This document shows, one piece after another, positions 17,940 through 26,693 of a DNA stretch of 64,000 bases. Numbering within the stretch: the first letter of the stretch is position 1; each line of letters starts with the position of its first letter. The stretch is from Nocardioides terrae. GTDB taxonomy: Bacteria; Actinomycetota; Actinomycetes; Propionibacteriales; Nocardioidaceae. The translations under genes and the position numbers were made by a program. The stretch spans positions 62,001-126,000 of the forward strand of contig NZ_FOLB01000008.1 of assembly GCF_900112345.1 (NCBI RefSeq), in the 5' to 3' direction. The notes beneath the pieces were generated by a model. It saw only the letters and a list, made by a program, of their open reading frames with translations, did no database searches and had not been told where the DNA came from.

Positions 17940-19325
17940 TCAGCCGCCGGCAGGCTCGAGCGGGAGCCGTACGGCGACCGTGGTCCCCGTCGGCCGGGGC
18001 TCGATCGTGATCGTCCCGCCGTGGCGCTCCACCACGATGCGGCGGGCGATGTCGAGGCCGAGCCCCGTGCCCTTGCCGACCTCCTTGGTGGTGAAGAACG
18101 GCTCGAACGCGTGCGCCGCGACCTCGGCGGGCATCCCCGGCCCGGTGTCGGAGATCTCGACGAGCACGTCGGACTCGTCGCCGTCGAGGCGCACGGTGAG
18201 CACGCCGCGGCCCTCCATCGCGTCGACGGCGTTGTCGATGAGGTTGGTCCACACCTGGTTGAGCTCGCCGGGGAACGCGTCGAGCAGTCGCGGGTCGCCG
18301 TACTCCCGGACGACGGTCACGTCGGTGAGCTTGTGGCCGAGGATCGTCAGGGTGCTCTCCAGACCGTCCCGCGGGTCGATCCGCTGCCGGGAGGCCCGGT
18401 CGAGCTGGGAGTAGGAGCGCACCGCACCGACCAGGTCGGAGATCCGCCGGGTGGACTCGCCCACCTCGGCCAGCAGCGTGCGGGCGTCGTACGTCGCCGC
18501 GACCCAGGTCAGACCCGGTTCCAGACCCGGCCCGCCGAGGGCATCGGCGGCCCGCTCGCACCAGGCGGCGTCGACCCCTGCCGGTGCCAGGGAGGCCGCC
18601 AGCCGCCACGGCTCGCCGACCCCGTGTCGCTGCAGCCAGGATGCCACCGCATCCTCGCGGTCGGCTCGGGTCATCGCGTCCTCGTGCGGGTCGGGCGCGG
18701 CGACGCCGCGGCGGAGGGCGTCGAGCTCGGCGAACTGGCCGGCGGTGATGTCGTCCCCGGCGAGCCTGGTGAGGGCGCCGAGCAGTGTGTCGCAGGCGAC
18801 GGTGAGCTCCTGCTGGGCCCTGATGGCTGCGGCCGCCGGGTTGTTGAGCTCGTGCGCCAGGCCGGCCGCGAGGGTGCCGAGCGTGACCAGCGCGTCCCGC
18901 TGCCGTGCGGTCGACTCGATGGACCGGGCGGTCCGGTGCAACCCGCCGATGATGTGGCCGGCCAGCGGGAACCAGTGGCCGACCAGCTCGCGCAGGCGCG
19001 GCGCGGGCAGCCGCAGCAGCCGTCCTTCGGTCACGCCGCGCCCGGTCGCCAGGTAGACGCCGTCGACGTCCCAGGCACGGAAGCCGCCCGCCCACTGGCC
19101 CGGCGTGGCCATCCGCGCGACCTCGACGTCCTCCCGGTCGATGCGACGGACCAGCCCGATCACGCCCTCGAGCAGGACCCACCAGTCGTCGGCGTACCCG
19201 CCCTCGGCGAAGACGACCTCGCCGGGCGCGAAGCGCGTCTCGGTGGCCCCGGCGGCAAGCTCGGCGAGCTGCTCGTCGCCCAGGCCGGCGAACAGCTCGA
19301 TCCTGCTCAGCTCGGTGGTGTCCAT
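17940..19325 (-). CDS. Sensor histidine kinase with N-terminal cyclic-nucleotide-binding domain
   Basis: A 461-residue cytosolic kinase. The N-terminal cNMP-binding fold (about residues 5-115, with FAPGEVVFAEG) lacks any membrane segment. The HisKA H-box AHELNNPAA places the phospho-acceptor at His158. The ATPase N-box (NLIDNAVDAM), G1 (DTGPGM) and G2 (GKGTGLGL) are all intact. It lies 7 bp downstream of, and in the same direction as, a gene for a receiver-domain flavoprotein with a conserved receiver Asp. The two are therefore probably a dedicated two-component pair, with the kinase reading a nucleotide or redox-linked signal and phosphorylating the oxidoreductase. The ATG has GAGG at 5 nt. 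Confidence 0.87.
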   Translation of the reverse strand: MDTTELSRIELFAGLGDEQLAELAAGATETRFAPGEVVFAEGGYADDWWVLLEGVIGLVRRIDREDVEVARMATPGQWAGGFRAWDVDGVYLATGRGVTEGRLLRLPAPRLRELVGHWFPLAGHIIGGLHRTARSIESTARQRDALVTLGTLAAGLAHELNNPAAAAIRAQQELTVACDTLLGALTRLAGDDITAGQFAELDALRRGVAAPDPHEDAMTRADREDAVASWLQRHGVGEPWRLAASLAPAGVDAAWCERAADALGGPGLEPGLTWVAATYDARTLLAEVGESTRRISDLVGAVRSYSQLDRASRQRIDPRDGLESTLTILGHKLTDVTVVREYGDPRLLDAFPGELNQVWTNLIDNAVDAMEGRGVLTVRLDGDESDVLVEISDTGPGMPAEVAAHAFEPFFTTKEVGKGTGLGLDIARRIVVERHGGTITIEPRPTGTTVAVRLPLEPAGG

Positions 19326-19332
19326 GCGGGCC

Positions 19333-20991
19333 TCAGGTCATCGCCAGGTAGCGGTGGGTGAGGTAGATCGACATCGCCCCGTCGCCGACCGCCGACGCCA
19401 CCCGCTTCATCGACTCGAGCCGGACGTCGCCCGCCGCGAAGACGCCCGGCATGCTCGTCTCGAGCGGCAGCGGGGGCCGCGCGAGCGGCCACATCGGTGG
19501 GTCCGAGAGGCCGGCGAGGTCCGGCCCGGTCAGCACGAACCCTCGCTCGTCGCAGGCGATCCCGGCGTCCAGCCAGCCGGTGCGCGGCGTGGCGCCGATG
19601 AAGATGAACAGCCAGGACGCGGGCACCTCCTCCGCCTCGTCCGTGACGCGGTTGCGGATCGTCAGCGTCTCCAGGTGGCCGTCGCCGGCCGCCTCGAGGA
19701 CCTCGCTGTCGCAGCGCACCGTGACGTTGTCGGCGGCGGTGATCCGGTTGACCAGATAGCTCGACATCGTCGCGGCCAGCGCGGGCCCGCGGACGACGAG
19801 CACCACCTGCTTGGCGAAGCGGGCGAGGTTGAGGGCGGCCTGGCCGGCCGAGTTGGCACCGCCGACGACGTAGACGACATCGTCGCTGCACTGCGCGGCG
19901 TCGCTGGCGTTGGCGCCGTAGTAGACGCCGCGCCCCTGCAGCCGGTCGATGCCGTCGACGTCCAGCCGCCGGTAGGACACTCCCGTCGCGAGCACCACCG
20001 AGCGGGCCTCGATGGCGTCGGCGCCGTCGAGCAGCAGGGCGCGCGCGGGCCCGCGCTGCTCCAGGCCGCTGACGTCGCGGGCGAGCACGAGCTCGGCGCC
20101 GAACCGCGAGACCTGGGCCAGCGCGCGCTGGGCCAGGTCTGATCCGCTCAACCCGCGGGGGAAGCCCAGGTAGTTCTCGATCGCCGCGCTCTGGCCGGCC
20201 TGCCCGCCGGGCGCCTCGCGCTCCACGATCACGGTGCGGAGGCCCTCCGAGGCGGCATAGACGCCGGCGGCGAGACCGGCAGGGCCGGCCCCCACGATGC
20301 ACACATCGTAGAGGGCGTGGCGCGCGTCGGTGTGCAGGTGCAGCGCGGCCGCCAGCTCGCGTACCGCGGGGGAGCGGAGCGGCTCGGCGTCGGGCGGCAG
20401 CACCAGCGGCAGGTCCTCCGCACTGCTCCCGGCCAGGTCGTAGAGCCGGCGGCCCTCGTCGTCGCGCTCGACGTCATACCACTGGTAGGGCACGTGGTTG
20501 CGGGCGAGGAACGTCTTGAGCTCGTGGGCGCGGTCGGACCAGCGGTCGCCGACGATCCGCAGGTCGCTGGTCACCTCCGGATGCGCGCGCTGCCAGTCGC
20601 CGAGCAGGTCGTCGACGACCGGGAACAGTCGCTCCTGCGGCGGGTCCCACGGCTTGAGCAGGTAGTAGTCGAGGCCGATCTCATTGATCGCGACGATCGC
20701 GACGTCGGTGTCGGCGTAAGCGGTGAGCAGCAGCGCCTTGGCATCCGGTGCGTCCTCGCGAGCCTTGGCGAGCAGCTCGACGCCGGTCATCTGAGGCATC
20801 CGCTGGTCGGTGACGATGAGCGCCACCGGCTCTCCGCGCAGCGCGAGCGAGCCCAGCAGTGACAGGGCCTCGGCGCCGGACGTCGCCGCCATGACGCGGT
20901 ACTGGCCGCCGTACTGGCGCTTGAGGTCCCGCGACAGCGCAGCGGAGACCTGCTCGTCGTCGTCGACGGTGAGAATGGTCGGTCGGCTCAC
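19333..20991 (-). CDS. Receiver-domain / thioredoxin-reductase-like FAD oxidoreductase fusion
   Basis: A 552-residue fusion. The N-terminal response-regulator receiver (about 1-125) has the acidic DDD pocket at residues 10-12, phospho-acceptor Asp62 (IVTDQRMP) and the conserved Lys in LLKPWDPP. A short thioredoxin-like linker (about 145-200) follows. The TrxR-fold flavoprotein (about 225-550) has FAD site GAGPAGLAAG and NAD(P) site GGANSAGQAAL. The CxxC redox pair of true thioredoxin reductases is absent, so it probably reduces another acceptor or acts as a flavin sensor. The GTG at 20991 is preferred over 21027 because it starts directly at the receiver strand and has an AAGG-type site upstream. 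It is coupled to the histidine kinase 7 bp downstream. Confidence 0.87.
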   Translation of the reverse strand: MSRPTILTVDDDEQVSAALSRDLKRQYGGQYRVMAATSGAEALSLLGSLALRGEPVALIVTDQRMPQMTGVELLAKAREDAPDAKALLLTAYADTDVAIVAINEIGLDYYLLKPWDPPQERLFPVVDDLLGDWQRAHPEVTSDLRIVGDRWSDRAHELKTFLARNHVPYQWYDVERDDEGRRLYDLAGSSAEDLPLVLPPDAEPLRSPAVRELAAALHLHTDARHALYDVCIVGAGPAGLAAGVYAASEGLRTVIVEREAPGGQAGQSAAIENYLGFPRGLSGSDLAQRALAQVSRFGAELVLARDVSGLEQRGPARALLLDGADAIEARSVVLATGVSYRRLDVDGIDRLQGRGVYYGANASDAAQCSDDVVYVVGGANSAGQAALNLARFAKQVVLVVRGPALAATMSSYLVNRITAADNVTVRCDSEVLEAAGDGHLETLTIRNRVTDEAEEVPASWLFIFIGATPRTGWLDAGIACDERGFVLTGPDLAGLSDPPMWPLARPPLPLETSMPGVFAAGDVRLESMKRVASAVGDGAMSIYLTHRYLAMT

Positions 20992-21084
20992 GGGCGTCGC
21001 CTTCGCATGAGGATGTCCAGCGCCCACCGTGCCGAGAATGGGAGGCGCTCGCAGTATAGGGCGGCCGCTGGGTACCGGCGGGTC

Positions 21085-21234
21085 GTGAAGCTGATGCGAA
21101 TGGCCGTCCTGCTCGGTGCGGCGAAGAAGGCGTACGACGTGGCGAGCCGGCCCGAGAACCAGAAGCGCATCAAGGACGCCGTGGCCGGCCTGCAGGCGCG
21201 CCGGGCCCGGCGAGCGGGGAGTCGCGGCCGATGA
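21085..21234 (+). CDS. Small basic hypothetical protein
   Basis: A 49-residue protein from GTG 21085: a short hydrophobic start (MKLMRMAVLLGAAKKAYD) followed by a charged helix rich in Lys and Arg ending RARRAGSRGR. Its stop overlaps the ATG of the phosphatase gene by 4 bp, which supports real translation. A TATAGG box at 21055-21060 could be its promoter, in the divergent region with the receiver-flavoprotein gene. ATG 21094 is an alternative start. No known family was recognised. Confidence 0.5.
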   Translation: MKLMRMAVLLGAAKKAYDVASRPENQKRIKDAVAGLQARRARRAGSRGR

Positions 21235-21758
21235 GCCAGGTCAACTGGACGACCGATCCCGTCGAGCTGCCGGGCGTCGAGCCGGCTGACCCGCCGACCG
21301 AGCTGGTGCGTCACCGCCTGTGGCACGGCGGCTGCCCCGTGGACTTCGCGTGGGTGCGAGGCGCCGGCATCGACGTGGTGCTCGACGTGGCCGACGCGGA
21401 CAGCTATCCACCGGCGCCCGAGATCGAGGGACTGATCTACCTCAAGTCGCCGCTGGTCGACCACGGCACGCTGCCCGACGAGGGGCTGACCCTCCGGCTG
21501 GCGCAGCTGGTCGCGGGGCTGGTCGACGACGGTCACCGGGCCCTGGTGCACTGCACGTTCGGGCGCAACCGCTCGGGACTCATGGCGACCTTGATCGTGC
21601 GAGAGCTGCTGGGGGTCAGCGGCACGGAGGCGCTCGCGCACGTGCGATCGCTGCGCGACGGCGCGGCGAACAACGAGGTGTTCAGCGACTGGCTGGAGAC
21701 CCTGCCGCCGCCGAGCCCGCCGGGGAGAGGCGCGACGCCGGACCGCGTGACGCTCTAG
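21231..21758 (+). CDS. Dual-specificity / tyrosine-type protein phosphatase
   Basis: A 175-residue cytosolic phosphatase of the Cys-based superfamily. The signature VHCTFGRNRSG gives the C-x5-R loop with nucleophile Cys108 and Arg114, and an Asp-rich stretch before it (DVADADSYPP) may supply the general acid. The ATG overlaps the stop of the small basic protein gene. The 3' end overlaps the convergent phosphotransferase gene by 4 bp. Whether the substrate is a protein or a phospho-metabolite is not decidable. Confidence 0.8.
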   Translation: MSQVNWTTDPVELPGVEPADPPTELVRHRLWHGGCPVDFAWVRGAGIDVVLDVADADSYPPAPEIEGLIYLKSPLVDHGTLPDEGLTLRLAQLVAGLVDDGHRALVHCTFGRNRSGLMATLIVRELLGVSGTEALAHVRSLRDGAANNEVFSDWLETLPPPSPPGRGATPDRVTL

Positions 21759-22663
21759 ACGGGCCGGCGCCAGCGGTCCAGCGCGGCCGGCAGCCAGTCC
21801 AGGTCGCGCCCGTGGTGGCGGCAGTCCCAGATGCGGAACGCCACGCCCCCGAGCTCCGCGATCCGGTCGAGCAGCTCGAGACCGGCCCAGCCGCTCACGT
21901 CGTGTCCGTAGGCACGGCAGAAGTCGGCGTACGTCGACCGGTCGATCTCACCGGCGCGGAACCGCCGCGCCACCGGCGCCAGGTCGAGCTCCCGCGGGCC
22001 GGTGACCGACCAGTCGAGGTCGATGAGCCGGGCACCCGACTCGTCGGCCATCGCGTTCTCCAGCGACACGTCGCCGTGCACCGCGCCCCAGCCGAGCTCC
22101 GACCAGGTCTCCGCGGCCGCTGCGACCAATCGATCGCGGGCGCCCAGCAGCACCGCGGCGTCGACGTCCGGCAGACCGCTGACCTGGGAGGCGATCCGGG
22201 TGAGCGGCTGCCAGACGGGCAGCGGGGCGGCGGCGTGCTCGGCGTGGAACCGCGCGAGCACCCGCCCGACGTCGGCCCATCCCGGAGCGCTGGTGGGAGT
22301 GAGCCACCTGCTCACGGTGACGACGCCGTGCTCGGTCTGCACCGGGTCGGTGACCGGCAGATGGGCCGTCGCCGACCCGGCAAGACCGGCGGCGACGCTG
22401 GCTACGTGCGCCAGGTCGGTGCCGGGCGGGTACACCTTGACGGCCCAGGGCCCGACCCGGAGCACCACGGTGGTGAGAGCACTGACCCGGACCACGTCGT
22501 GGTCGACCGCCAAAGCGGCCAGCACGTCGGCCGGCAAGGAGGGGAGTGCGGCGCGCCAGGCCGCCTCGGCCTGCGCCAGGCCCCAGCCGTGGGCCGGCAG
22601 TGGCAGCGGCTCGGCGATGACCGCTGGTGCGGGGTCCGCTGAGCGGACGGGCATCGACGTCAT
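21755..22663 (-). CDS. Aminoglycoside-phosphotransferase-fold (APH) protein
   Basis: A 302-residue kinase-fold protein of the phosphotransferase (APH/choline kinase) family. The catalytic loop VHGDVSLENAM carries the catalytic Asp and metal-binding Asn (about residues 195-205). The DFG-equivalent LIDLDWS follows, and AVKVYPPG near residue 75 provides the ATP-site Lys. This fold covers aminoglycoside resistance kinases, homoserine kinase-like enzymes and sugar kinases; nothing here indicates a resistance function. It is monocistronic and convergent with the phosphatase gene. Confidence 0.8.
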   Translation of the reverse strand: MTSMPVRSADPAPAVIAEPLPLPAHGWGLAQAEAAWRAALPSLPADVLAALAVDHDVVRVSALTTVVLRVGPWAVKVYPPGTDLAHVASVAAGLAGSATAHLPVTDPVQTEHGVVTVSRWLTPTSAPGWADVGRVLARFHAEHAAAPLPVWQPLTRIASQVSGLPDVDAAVLLGARDRLVAAAAETWSELGWGAVHGDVSLENAMADESGARLIDLDWSVTGPRELDLAPVARRFRAGEIDRSTYADFCRAYGHDVSGWAGLELLDRIAELGGVAFRIWDCRHHGRDLDWLPAALDRWRRPV

Positions 22664-22842
22664 GGATCCTCGGGTCGGGAAGGTGGACTCCCGGCCAGCC
22701 CGCGGAGCGCTGCGAAATCATGCACCAACGGCGAGGACTTCACCGCCTTTCCGCAGGTGGGACCGACCTCTCGACGTGGGTCCTGGCCGACCTTGCGGAA
22801 TCCCGCCACCCGGGCGGTCCGACGCCCCTAGGATCCTGGCCC

Positions 22843-23577
22843 ATGCGCCGAACCTCCCGTGTCCTCGTCACCGCCTTCGCCGGCCTCGCCCTGACAGCAC
22901 CTGCGGCTGCGGCCCACGCGGCCCAGGCGAACCCCTGGTCGGCGTACTTCCCGGCCAAGGGCGTCACGTGCACCATGACGAGCACGCACGGCGACGGCAC
23001 GACCGAGACCAAGCGGGAGACCGTGCTGGTGAAGTCGGCCAAGAAGGTGGTGACCCGGGTCTCGGGCGGGGGCCGCTCGACCTCGATGCTCCTTCCGGGC
23101 GGGAAGCTGAGCTCGACTTTCGCGTTCACGGAACGTAGCTCCGACATCAGCATGCGCGTCGTCGTCGCCTCGACCTATCCGTCGCCCACCAAGCTGGAGC
23201 ACCATCGACCCGGTAGCGGGAAGGTCACCATGACGGCGACGCTGCCTGCCAAGTACGCGAAGGTGGCGGTCAAGCACGGCAGGACCCTCACGATGACGGG
23301 CACCTACCGCATCACCGGCGTCGGCTCGCGGACCGTCACGCTCGGCGACCCGGCGGCCACCCGGGTCGACGCCATCGGCATCCGGACGAAGCTGCGGTCC
23401 TTCACGATGACGAACGCCACCTCGATCTTCGCCAAGGTCATCAGGGGTGAGATGCGAGGCCTCTTCGCGTCGCTCGGTGACACCGAGTGGGTCGCCCGCG
23501 GTCGTGGCACCGTCCAGGTCCAGTCGACCGAGGCCGACGGCACGCCGACGACCGCGACGCAGGTGGGCTGCAGCTGA
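22843..23577 (+). CDS. Secreted hypothetical protein
   Basis: A 244-residue exported protein. The signal peptide (about residues 1-27, MRRTSRV then a hydrophobic stretch and AHA-AQA) is followed by a Thr/Ser/Val-rich, probably all-beta mature domain. It has two cysteines, one in GVTCTM and one at the penultimate residue, which could form a disulfide closing the domain. The ATG at 22843 is chosen because the signal peptide begins there; the upstream frame is not protein-like. No family recognised, no obvious partner in the neighbourhood. Confidence 0.68.
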   Translation: MRRTSRVLVTAFAGLALTAPAAAAHAAQANPWSAYFPAKGVTCTMTSTHGDGTTETKRETVLVKSAKKVVTRVSGGGRSTSMLLPGGKLSSTFAFTERSSDISMRVVVASTYPSPTKLEHHRPGSGKVTMTATLPAKYAKVAVKHGRTLTMTGTYRITGVGSRTVTLGDPAATRVDAIGIRTKLRSFTMTNATSIFAKVIRGEMRGLFASLGDTEWVARGRGTVQVQSTEADGTPTTATQVGCS

Positions 23578-23589
23578 GACTGCCTGACG

Positions 23590-23739
23590 TCAGACGATGA
23601 CGCCGCCGGAGTCGCTGGCCGGGTGCCGGGCGAAGGTCCGCAGGCTCGGGTAGGTGTGCATCATGCAGACGACGTCGCCGGGCGCCTGACGGACGTCGCT
23701 CGGCTCGCCTTCCCAGTCGCCGCAGTGGCCGGTGAACAT
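23590..23739 (-). CDS. Short conserved-looking ORF, 49 residues
   Basis: A small reading frame (MFTGHCGDWEG... to ...SDSGGVIV) on the minus strand of a 290-bp gap. About 47 of its 49 codons end in G or C, and its composition is balanced (Trp, Cys, Met, His, Tyr present) rather than the Arg/Pro/Ala mix of antisense shadow frames. There is no overlapping gene on the other strand to produce this bias by accident. A weak GGACG precedes the ATG. Function unknown; it could be a tiny protein or the remnant of a longer gene. Confidence 0.45.
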   Translation of the reverse strand: MFTGHCGDWEGEPSDVRQAPGDVVCMMHTYPSLRTFARHPASDSGGVIV

Positions 23740-23827
23740 CGGGGCGTCCGGTACGCCGCCCGTCGGTCGGCGTCGGGCGAAGGTCGGGCGAGGGGGTTGA
23801 CGTGACCGCGCTCACGTGACAACATCC

Positions 23828-23854
23828 TGTAATCCATTACTGTAAACGATTACA
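23828..23854. promoter_or_regulatory. Two overlapping LacI-type operators
   Basis: TGTAATCCATTACT (23828-23841) and TGTAAACGATTACA (23841-23854) share one base. The second is the classic LacI-family TGTAA-N4-TTACA palindrome with central CG; the outer arms also form CTGTAATC/GATTACAG. They lie 13 bp before the LacI gene start, so the regulator most likely controls itself and the downstream importer operon. Confidence 0.75.
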
Positions 23855-23866
23855 GACGGAGTCGAT

Positions 23867-24883
23867 GTGCCCCACGACCGCCCCACCGTCGCCCAGGTCG
23901 CGCGCCATGCCGGCGTGTCGGTCGCTTCGGTCTCACGTGTCCTCAACGACCTGCCGGCGACCGAGCAGACCCGGGCCAAGGTGCTGGCAGCCGTCGATGA
24001 GCTGGGTTACCGGCCGAACGCGCACGCGCGCTCGCTGAAGGTGCGCCGCTCCCAGCAGCTCGCCTTCGCCGTCGCCGACGTCGGCAACCCTGTCTACGTC
24101 GAGATGATGCGCGCGGTCGAGGACGAGGCTCGTGCCCGCGGCTACCGGCTCCTCGTGTCGTCGACGGCGCACCCGGACGACATGCTGGGCCTGCTCGACA
24201 GCCTCGAGCACGGCTACGCCGACGGCCTGGTCATCAGCCCGGTCCGGGTGAACGCCGAGCTGGTCGACGCGTTGCGACGGGTGAGCTACCCGGTCGTCGT
24301 GGTCGGCTCCGTCCCCGACGACCTGGACGTCGACAACGTCCGGACGAACTCGGCGGCCGGCGTACGGCTCGCTCTCGAGCACCTGGCCGGGCAGGGGTGT
24401 CGCAGGGTCGGGTTCGTGAACGGTCCGCGGGACACCGTTCCGGGTGCCACTCGCGCCGAGGCGTTCGAGGAGCTCGCCGGGTCGCTCGGTCTCGACCTCG
24501 ACCCCGACCTCCGCGTCGAGGCCGAGGACTTCACGCTCGCCCAGGGCCGCAAGGCCGCGAGCACGCTGTTGGACCGCACGGTCCCCGACGCCGTCCTGGG
24601 CGCGAACGACCTCCTTGCCATCGCCACCATGCACCTGCTCACCGAGCGCGGGCTGCGCGTCCCCCAGGACGTCGCCGTGGTCGGCATGGACGACACCGAG
24701 CTCGCCGACGTCACCTCTCCATCACTGACCAGCGTCGATCTGGCCGCCCACGACCGTGGCGGCGCCGCCGCACGCCTGCTGCTCGACCGGCTCGAGGGCC
24801 CCGAGCGTCCGGCCCAGCGCGTGACGATCCAGCCGCGCCTCAGCGTGCGGGGCTCGTCCGACCTCGGAGGTGGCCGCCGATGA
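23867..24883 (+). CDS. LacI family transcriptional regulator of the sugar/ADP-ribosylglycohydrolase operon
   Basis: A 338-residue repressor. The N-terminal HTH (residues 6-26, TVAQVARHAGVSVASVSRVL) and hinge helix are followed by a periplasmic-binding-protein-like effector domain (about 60-335). GTG start. Two overlapping palindromic operators lie immediately upstream, arguing for autoregulation. Its stop overlaps the first permease ATG by 4 bp, so it is the first gene of a ten-gene operon and presumably senses the imported sugar or its product. Confidence 0.92.
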   Translation: MPHDRPTVAQVARHAGVSVASVSRVLNDLPATEQTRAKVLAAVDELGYRPNAHARSLKVRRSQQLAFAVADVGNPVYVEMMRAVEDEARARGYRLLVSSTAHPDDMLGLLDSLEHGYADGLVISPVRVNAELVDALRRVSYPVVVVGSVPDDLDVDNVRTNSAAGVRLALEHLAGQGCRRVGFVNGPRDTVPGATRAEAFEELAGSLGLDLDPDLRVEAEDFTLAQGRKAASTLLDRTVPDAVLGANDLLAIATMHLLTERGLRVPQDVAVVGMDDTELADVTSPSLTSVDLAAHDRGGAAARLLLDRLEGPERPAQRVTIQPRLSVRGSSDLGGGRR

Positions 24884-25827
24884 AGACCGGCAACGTCGCC
24901 ACGATCGCGCCGACGCCGGACAACCCGACCACCTCCCGCTCGCGTCGCTCGCACCGCCCCGGGAGAAGTGGGCGCGACGCCTGGTTCCTGCTGCTGCCCG
25001 CGCTCCTCCCCATCCTCGTCTTCAACGTCTACCCCTTGCTGCGCGGCATCTACCTGGGCTTCACCGACGCCCGCGCCGGCCTCAACCAGGACATCCACTT
25101 CACGGGACTGGAGAACTACTCCGACCTGCTCAGCAACGACCTCTTCTGGAGCTCGTTCCGGATCGGCCTGATCTGGGCGTTCGGCGTCACGTTCCTCCAG
25201 TTCGTCGCCGCGCTCGGGCTCGCACTCCTGCTCAACGAGAACCTGCGTCTGCGCTGGCTCGCCCGGACCCTCTCGCTGGTGCCGTGGGCGATGCCGCCGG
25301 TGGTGGTCGCGATCGTCTGGCGCCTCGTCTACGACCCGAACTCAGGGCCGATCAGCGGCCTGTCCCAGACGCTCGGGTTCGGTCAGCTCAACCTGCTCGG
25401 CGACTTCAGCACGGCGCTGCCGGCCGTGATCGTCGTCGGCGTCTGGGTGGGCATGCCGCAGACCACCATCACGCTGCTCGCCGGTCTACAGGGCGTCGAC
25501 GGCACCCTGCACGAGGCGGCCGCCGTCGACGGCGCCGGTTCGTGGCGTCGCTTCCTCCACATCACGCTGCCCGAGCTGCGCACCGTCATCGTCGCGATCA
25601 CGTCGCTGAACTTCATCTGGAACATGAACTCGTTCGACCTGATCTATGTCCTGACCAACGGCGGGCCGGGTGGTCGCACGATGCTGCCGACGCTCTTCGC
25701 CTACAACGAGGGCTTCCGCTACGGCCACTTCGGCGTCGCCGCGGCCATGGGCAACGTCCTGGTCGTCATCATCTGCGGGATCCTGCTGTTCTATCTGCGC
25801 TCCCGGCTGAAGGGAGCGGACAAGTGA
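24880..25827 (+). CDS. Carbohydrate ABC transporter permease (MalF/UgpA-like)
   Basis: A 315-residue CUT1 importer permease. A hydrophilic N-terminal tail of about 40 residues is followed by six membrane helices. The EAA loop EAAAVDGAGSWRRFLHITLP lies near residue 215, and the family-typical NGGPGGRT motif near residue 262. ATGA overlap with the regulator and GTGA overlap with the next permease. It pairs with the second permease and the lipoprotein downstream. No ATPase is encoded in the operon, so a shared MsiK-type ATPase elsewhere in the genome is probably used, as in other actinobacterial CUT1 systems. Confidence 0.92.
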   Translation: MKTGNVATIAPTPDNPTTSRSRRSHRPGRSGRDAWFLLLPALLPILVFNVYPLLRGIYLGFTDARAGLNQDIHFTGLENYSDLLSNDLFWSSFRIGLIWAFGVTFLQFVAALGLALLLNENLRLRWLARTLSLVPWAMPPVVVAIVWRLVYDPNSGPISGLSQTLGFGQLNLLGDFSTALPAVIVVGVWVGMPQTTITLLAGLQGVDGTLHEAAAVDGAGSWRRFLHITLPELRTVIVAITSLNFIWNMNSFDLIYVLTNGGPGGRTMLPTLFAYNEGFRYGHFGVAAAMGNVLVVIICGILLFYLRSRLKGADK

Positions 25828-26666
25828 GCCTGCAACGTCCCAGCACCGCCGTCCGGACCGGGCAGTACGTCGCCCTCCTCGGCTACGTCGTGTTCCTCGG
25901 CTTCCCGCTCATCTGGCTGCTGTCCACCGCGCTGAAGAGCACCAAGGAGATCGCCCTCGGCTCGATCAGGCTCATCCCCGACGCGCCGACCCTCGACAAC
26001 TTCTCCGCTGCCGTGGCCAAGGCGAACCTGTGGCAGGCCGGCTTCAACAGCCTCGTCGTGGCGGTGGCGACCACGGTGCTGACCGTCGTCATCGCCCTGC
26101 CGGCGGCGTACGGCCTGGCTCGCTATCGCACGATCCTGCGGCCGATCACGCTCGGCTGGGTCCTGGTCAGCCAGATGTTCCCGACCATCCTCGTGATCAT
26201 CCCGCTGTTCATGATCCTGAAGACCCTGCACCTGCTCGACCAGCTGCCCGGCCTCGTCGTGGTCTACGTCGTCTACGTGCTGCCGTTCTGCCTCTGGATG
26301 CTCTTCGGCTTCGTGCAGACGGTGCCGCCCGACATCGAGGAGGCGGCCGCGATCGACGGGGCCGGCCGGATCCGCACCCTGGTCAGCATCGTCCTGCCGC
26401 TGCTGCGTCCGGGCATCGTGGCGACGGCGCTGTTCGCGTTCATCTCCTCCTGGAACGAGTTCATGTTCGCCCTGGTCCTCATCCAGACGCCGGACAAGGT
26501 GACCCTGCCACTCACGCTGTCGCGGTTCGTCGGAGCGGAGGGCCAGGTGCAGCTCGGCCCGCTCGCCGCCGCCGCCCTGCTCGCCACGATCCCGAGCCTC
26601 GTCTTCTTCGCCCTCATCCAGCGTCGCCTCTCCGGCGGCCTCCTCTCCGGTGCCGTCAAGGGCTGA
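25824..26666 (+). CDS. Carbohydrate ABC transporter permease (MalG/UgpE-like)
   Basis: A 280-residue second CUT1 permease with six membrane helices and the EAA loop EEAAAIDGAGRIRTLVSIVLP near residue 180. The characteristic SSWNEFMFALVL stretch follows. The GTG start overlaps the preceding stop (GTGA) and has AAGGGAG about 8 nt upstream; the much longer open frame upstream is antisense-type noise over the first permease. The lipoprotein gene follows after 27 bp with its own strong ribosome binding site. Confidence 0.92.
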   Translation: MSLQRPSTAVRTGQYVALLGYVVFLGFPLIWLLSTALKSTKEIALGSIRLIPDAPTLDNFSAAVAKANLWQAGFNSLVVAVATTVLTVVIALPAAYGLARYRTILRPITLGWVLVSQMFPTILVIIPLFMILKTLHLLDQLPGLVVVYVVYVLPFCLWMLFGFVQTVPPDIEEAAAIDGAGRIRTLVSIVLPLLRPGIVATALFAFISSWNEFMFALVLIQTPDKVTLPLTLSRFVGAEGQVQLGPLAAAALLATIPSLVFFALIQRRLSGGLLSGAVKG

Positions 26667-26693
26667 CCGGTCTCACGAAAAGGAATCCCTCGC

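Noticed and set aside
19333-20991. Annotating the receiver-flavoprotein as thioredoxin reductase
   Set aside because: The FAD and NAD(P) sites are present but the CxxC redox pair is missing, so disulfide reductase activity is not supported.
21755-22663. Antibiotic-resistance aminoglycoside kinase
   Set aside because: It has the kinase-fold catalytic loop only; this fold is shared by many metabolic kinases and the context gives no resistance association.
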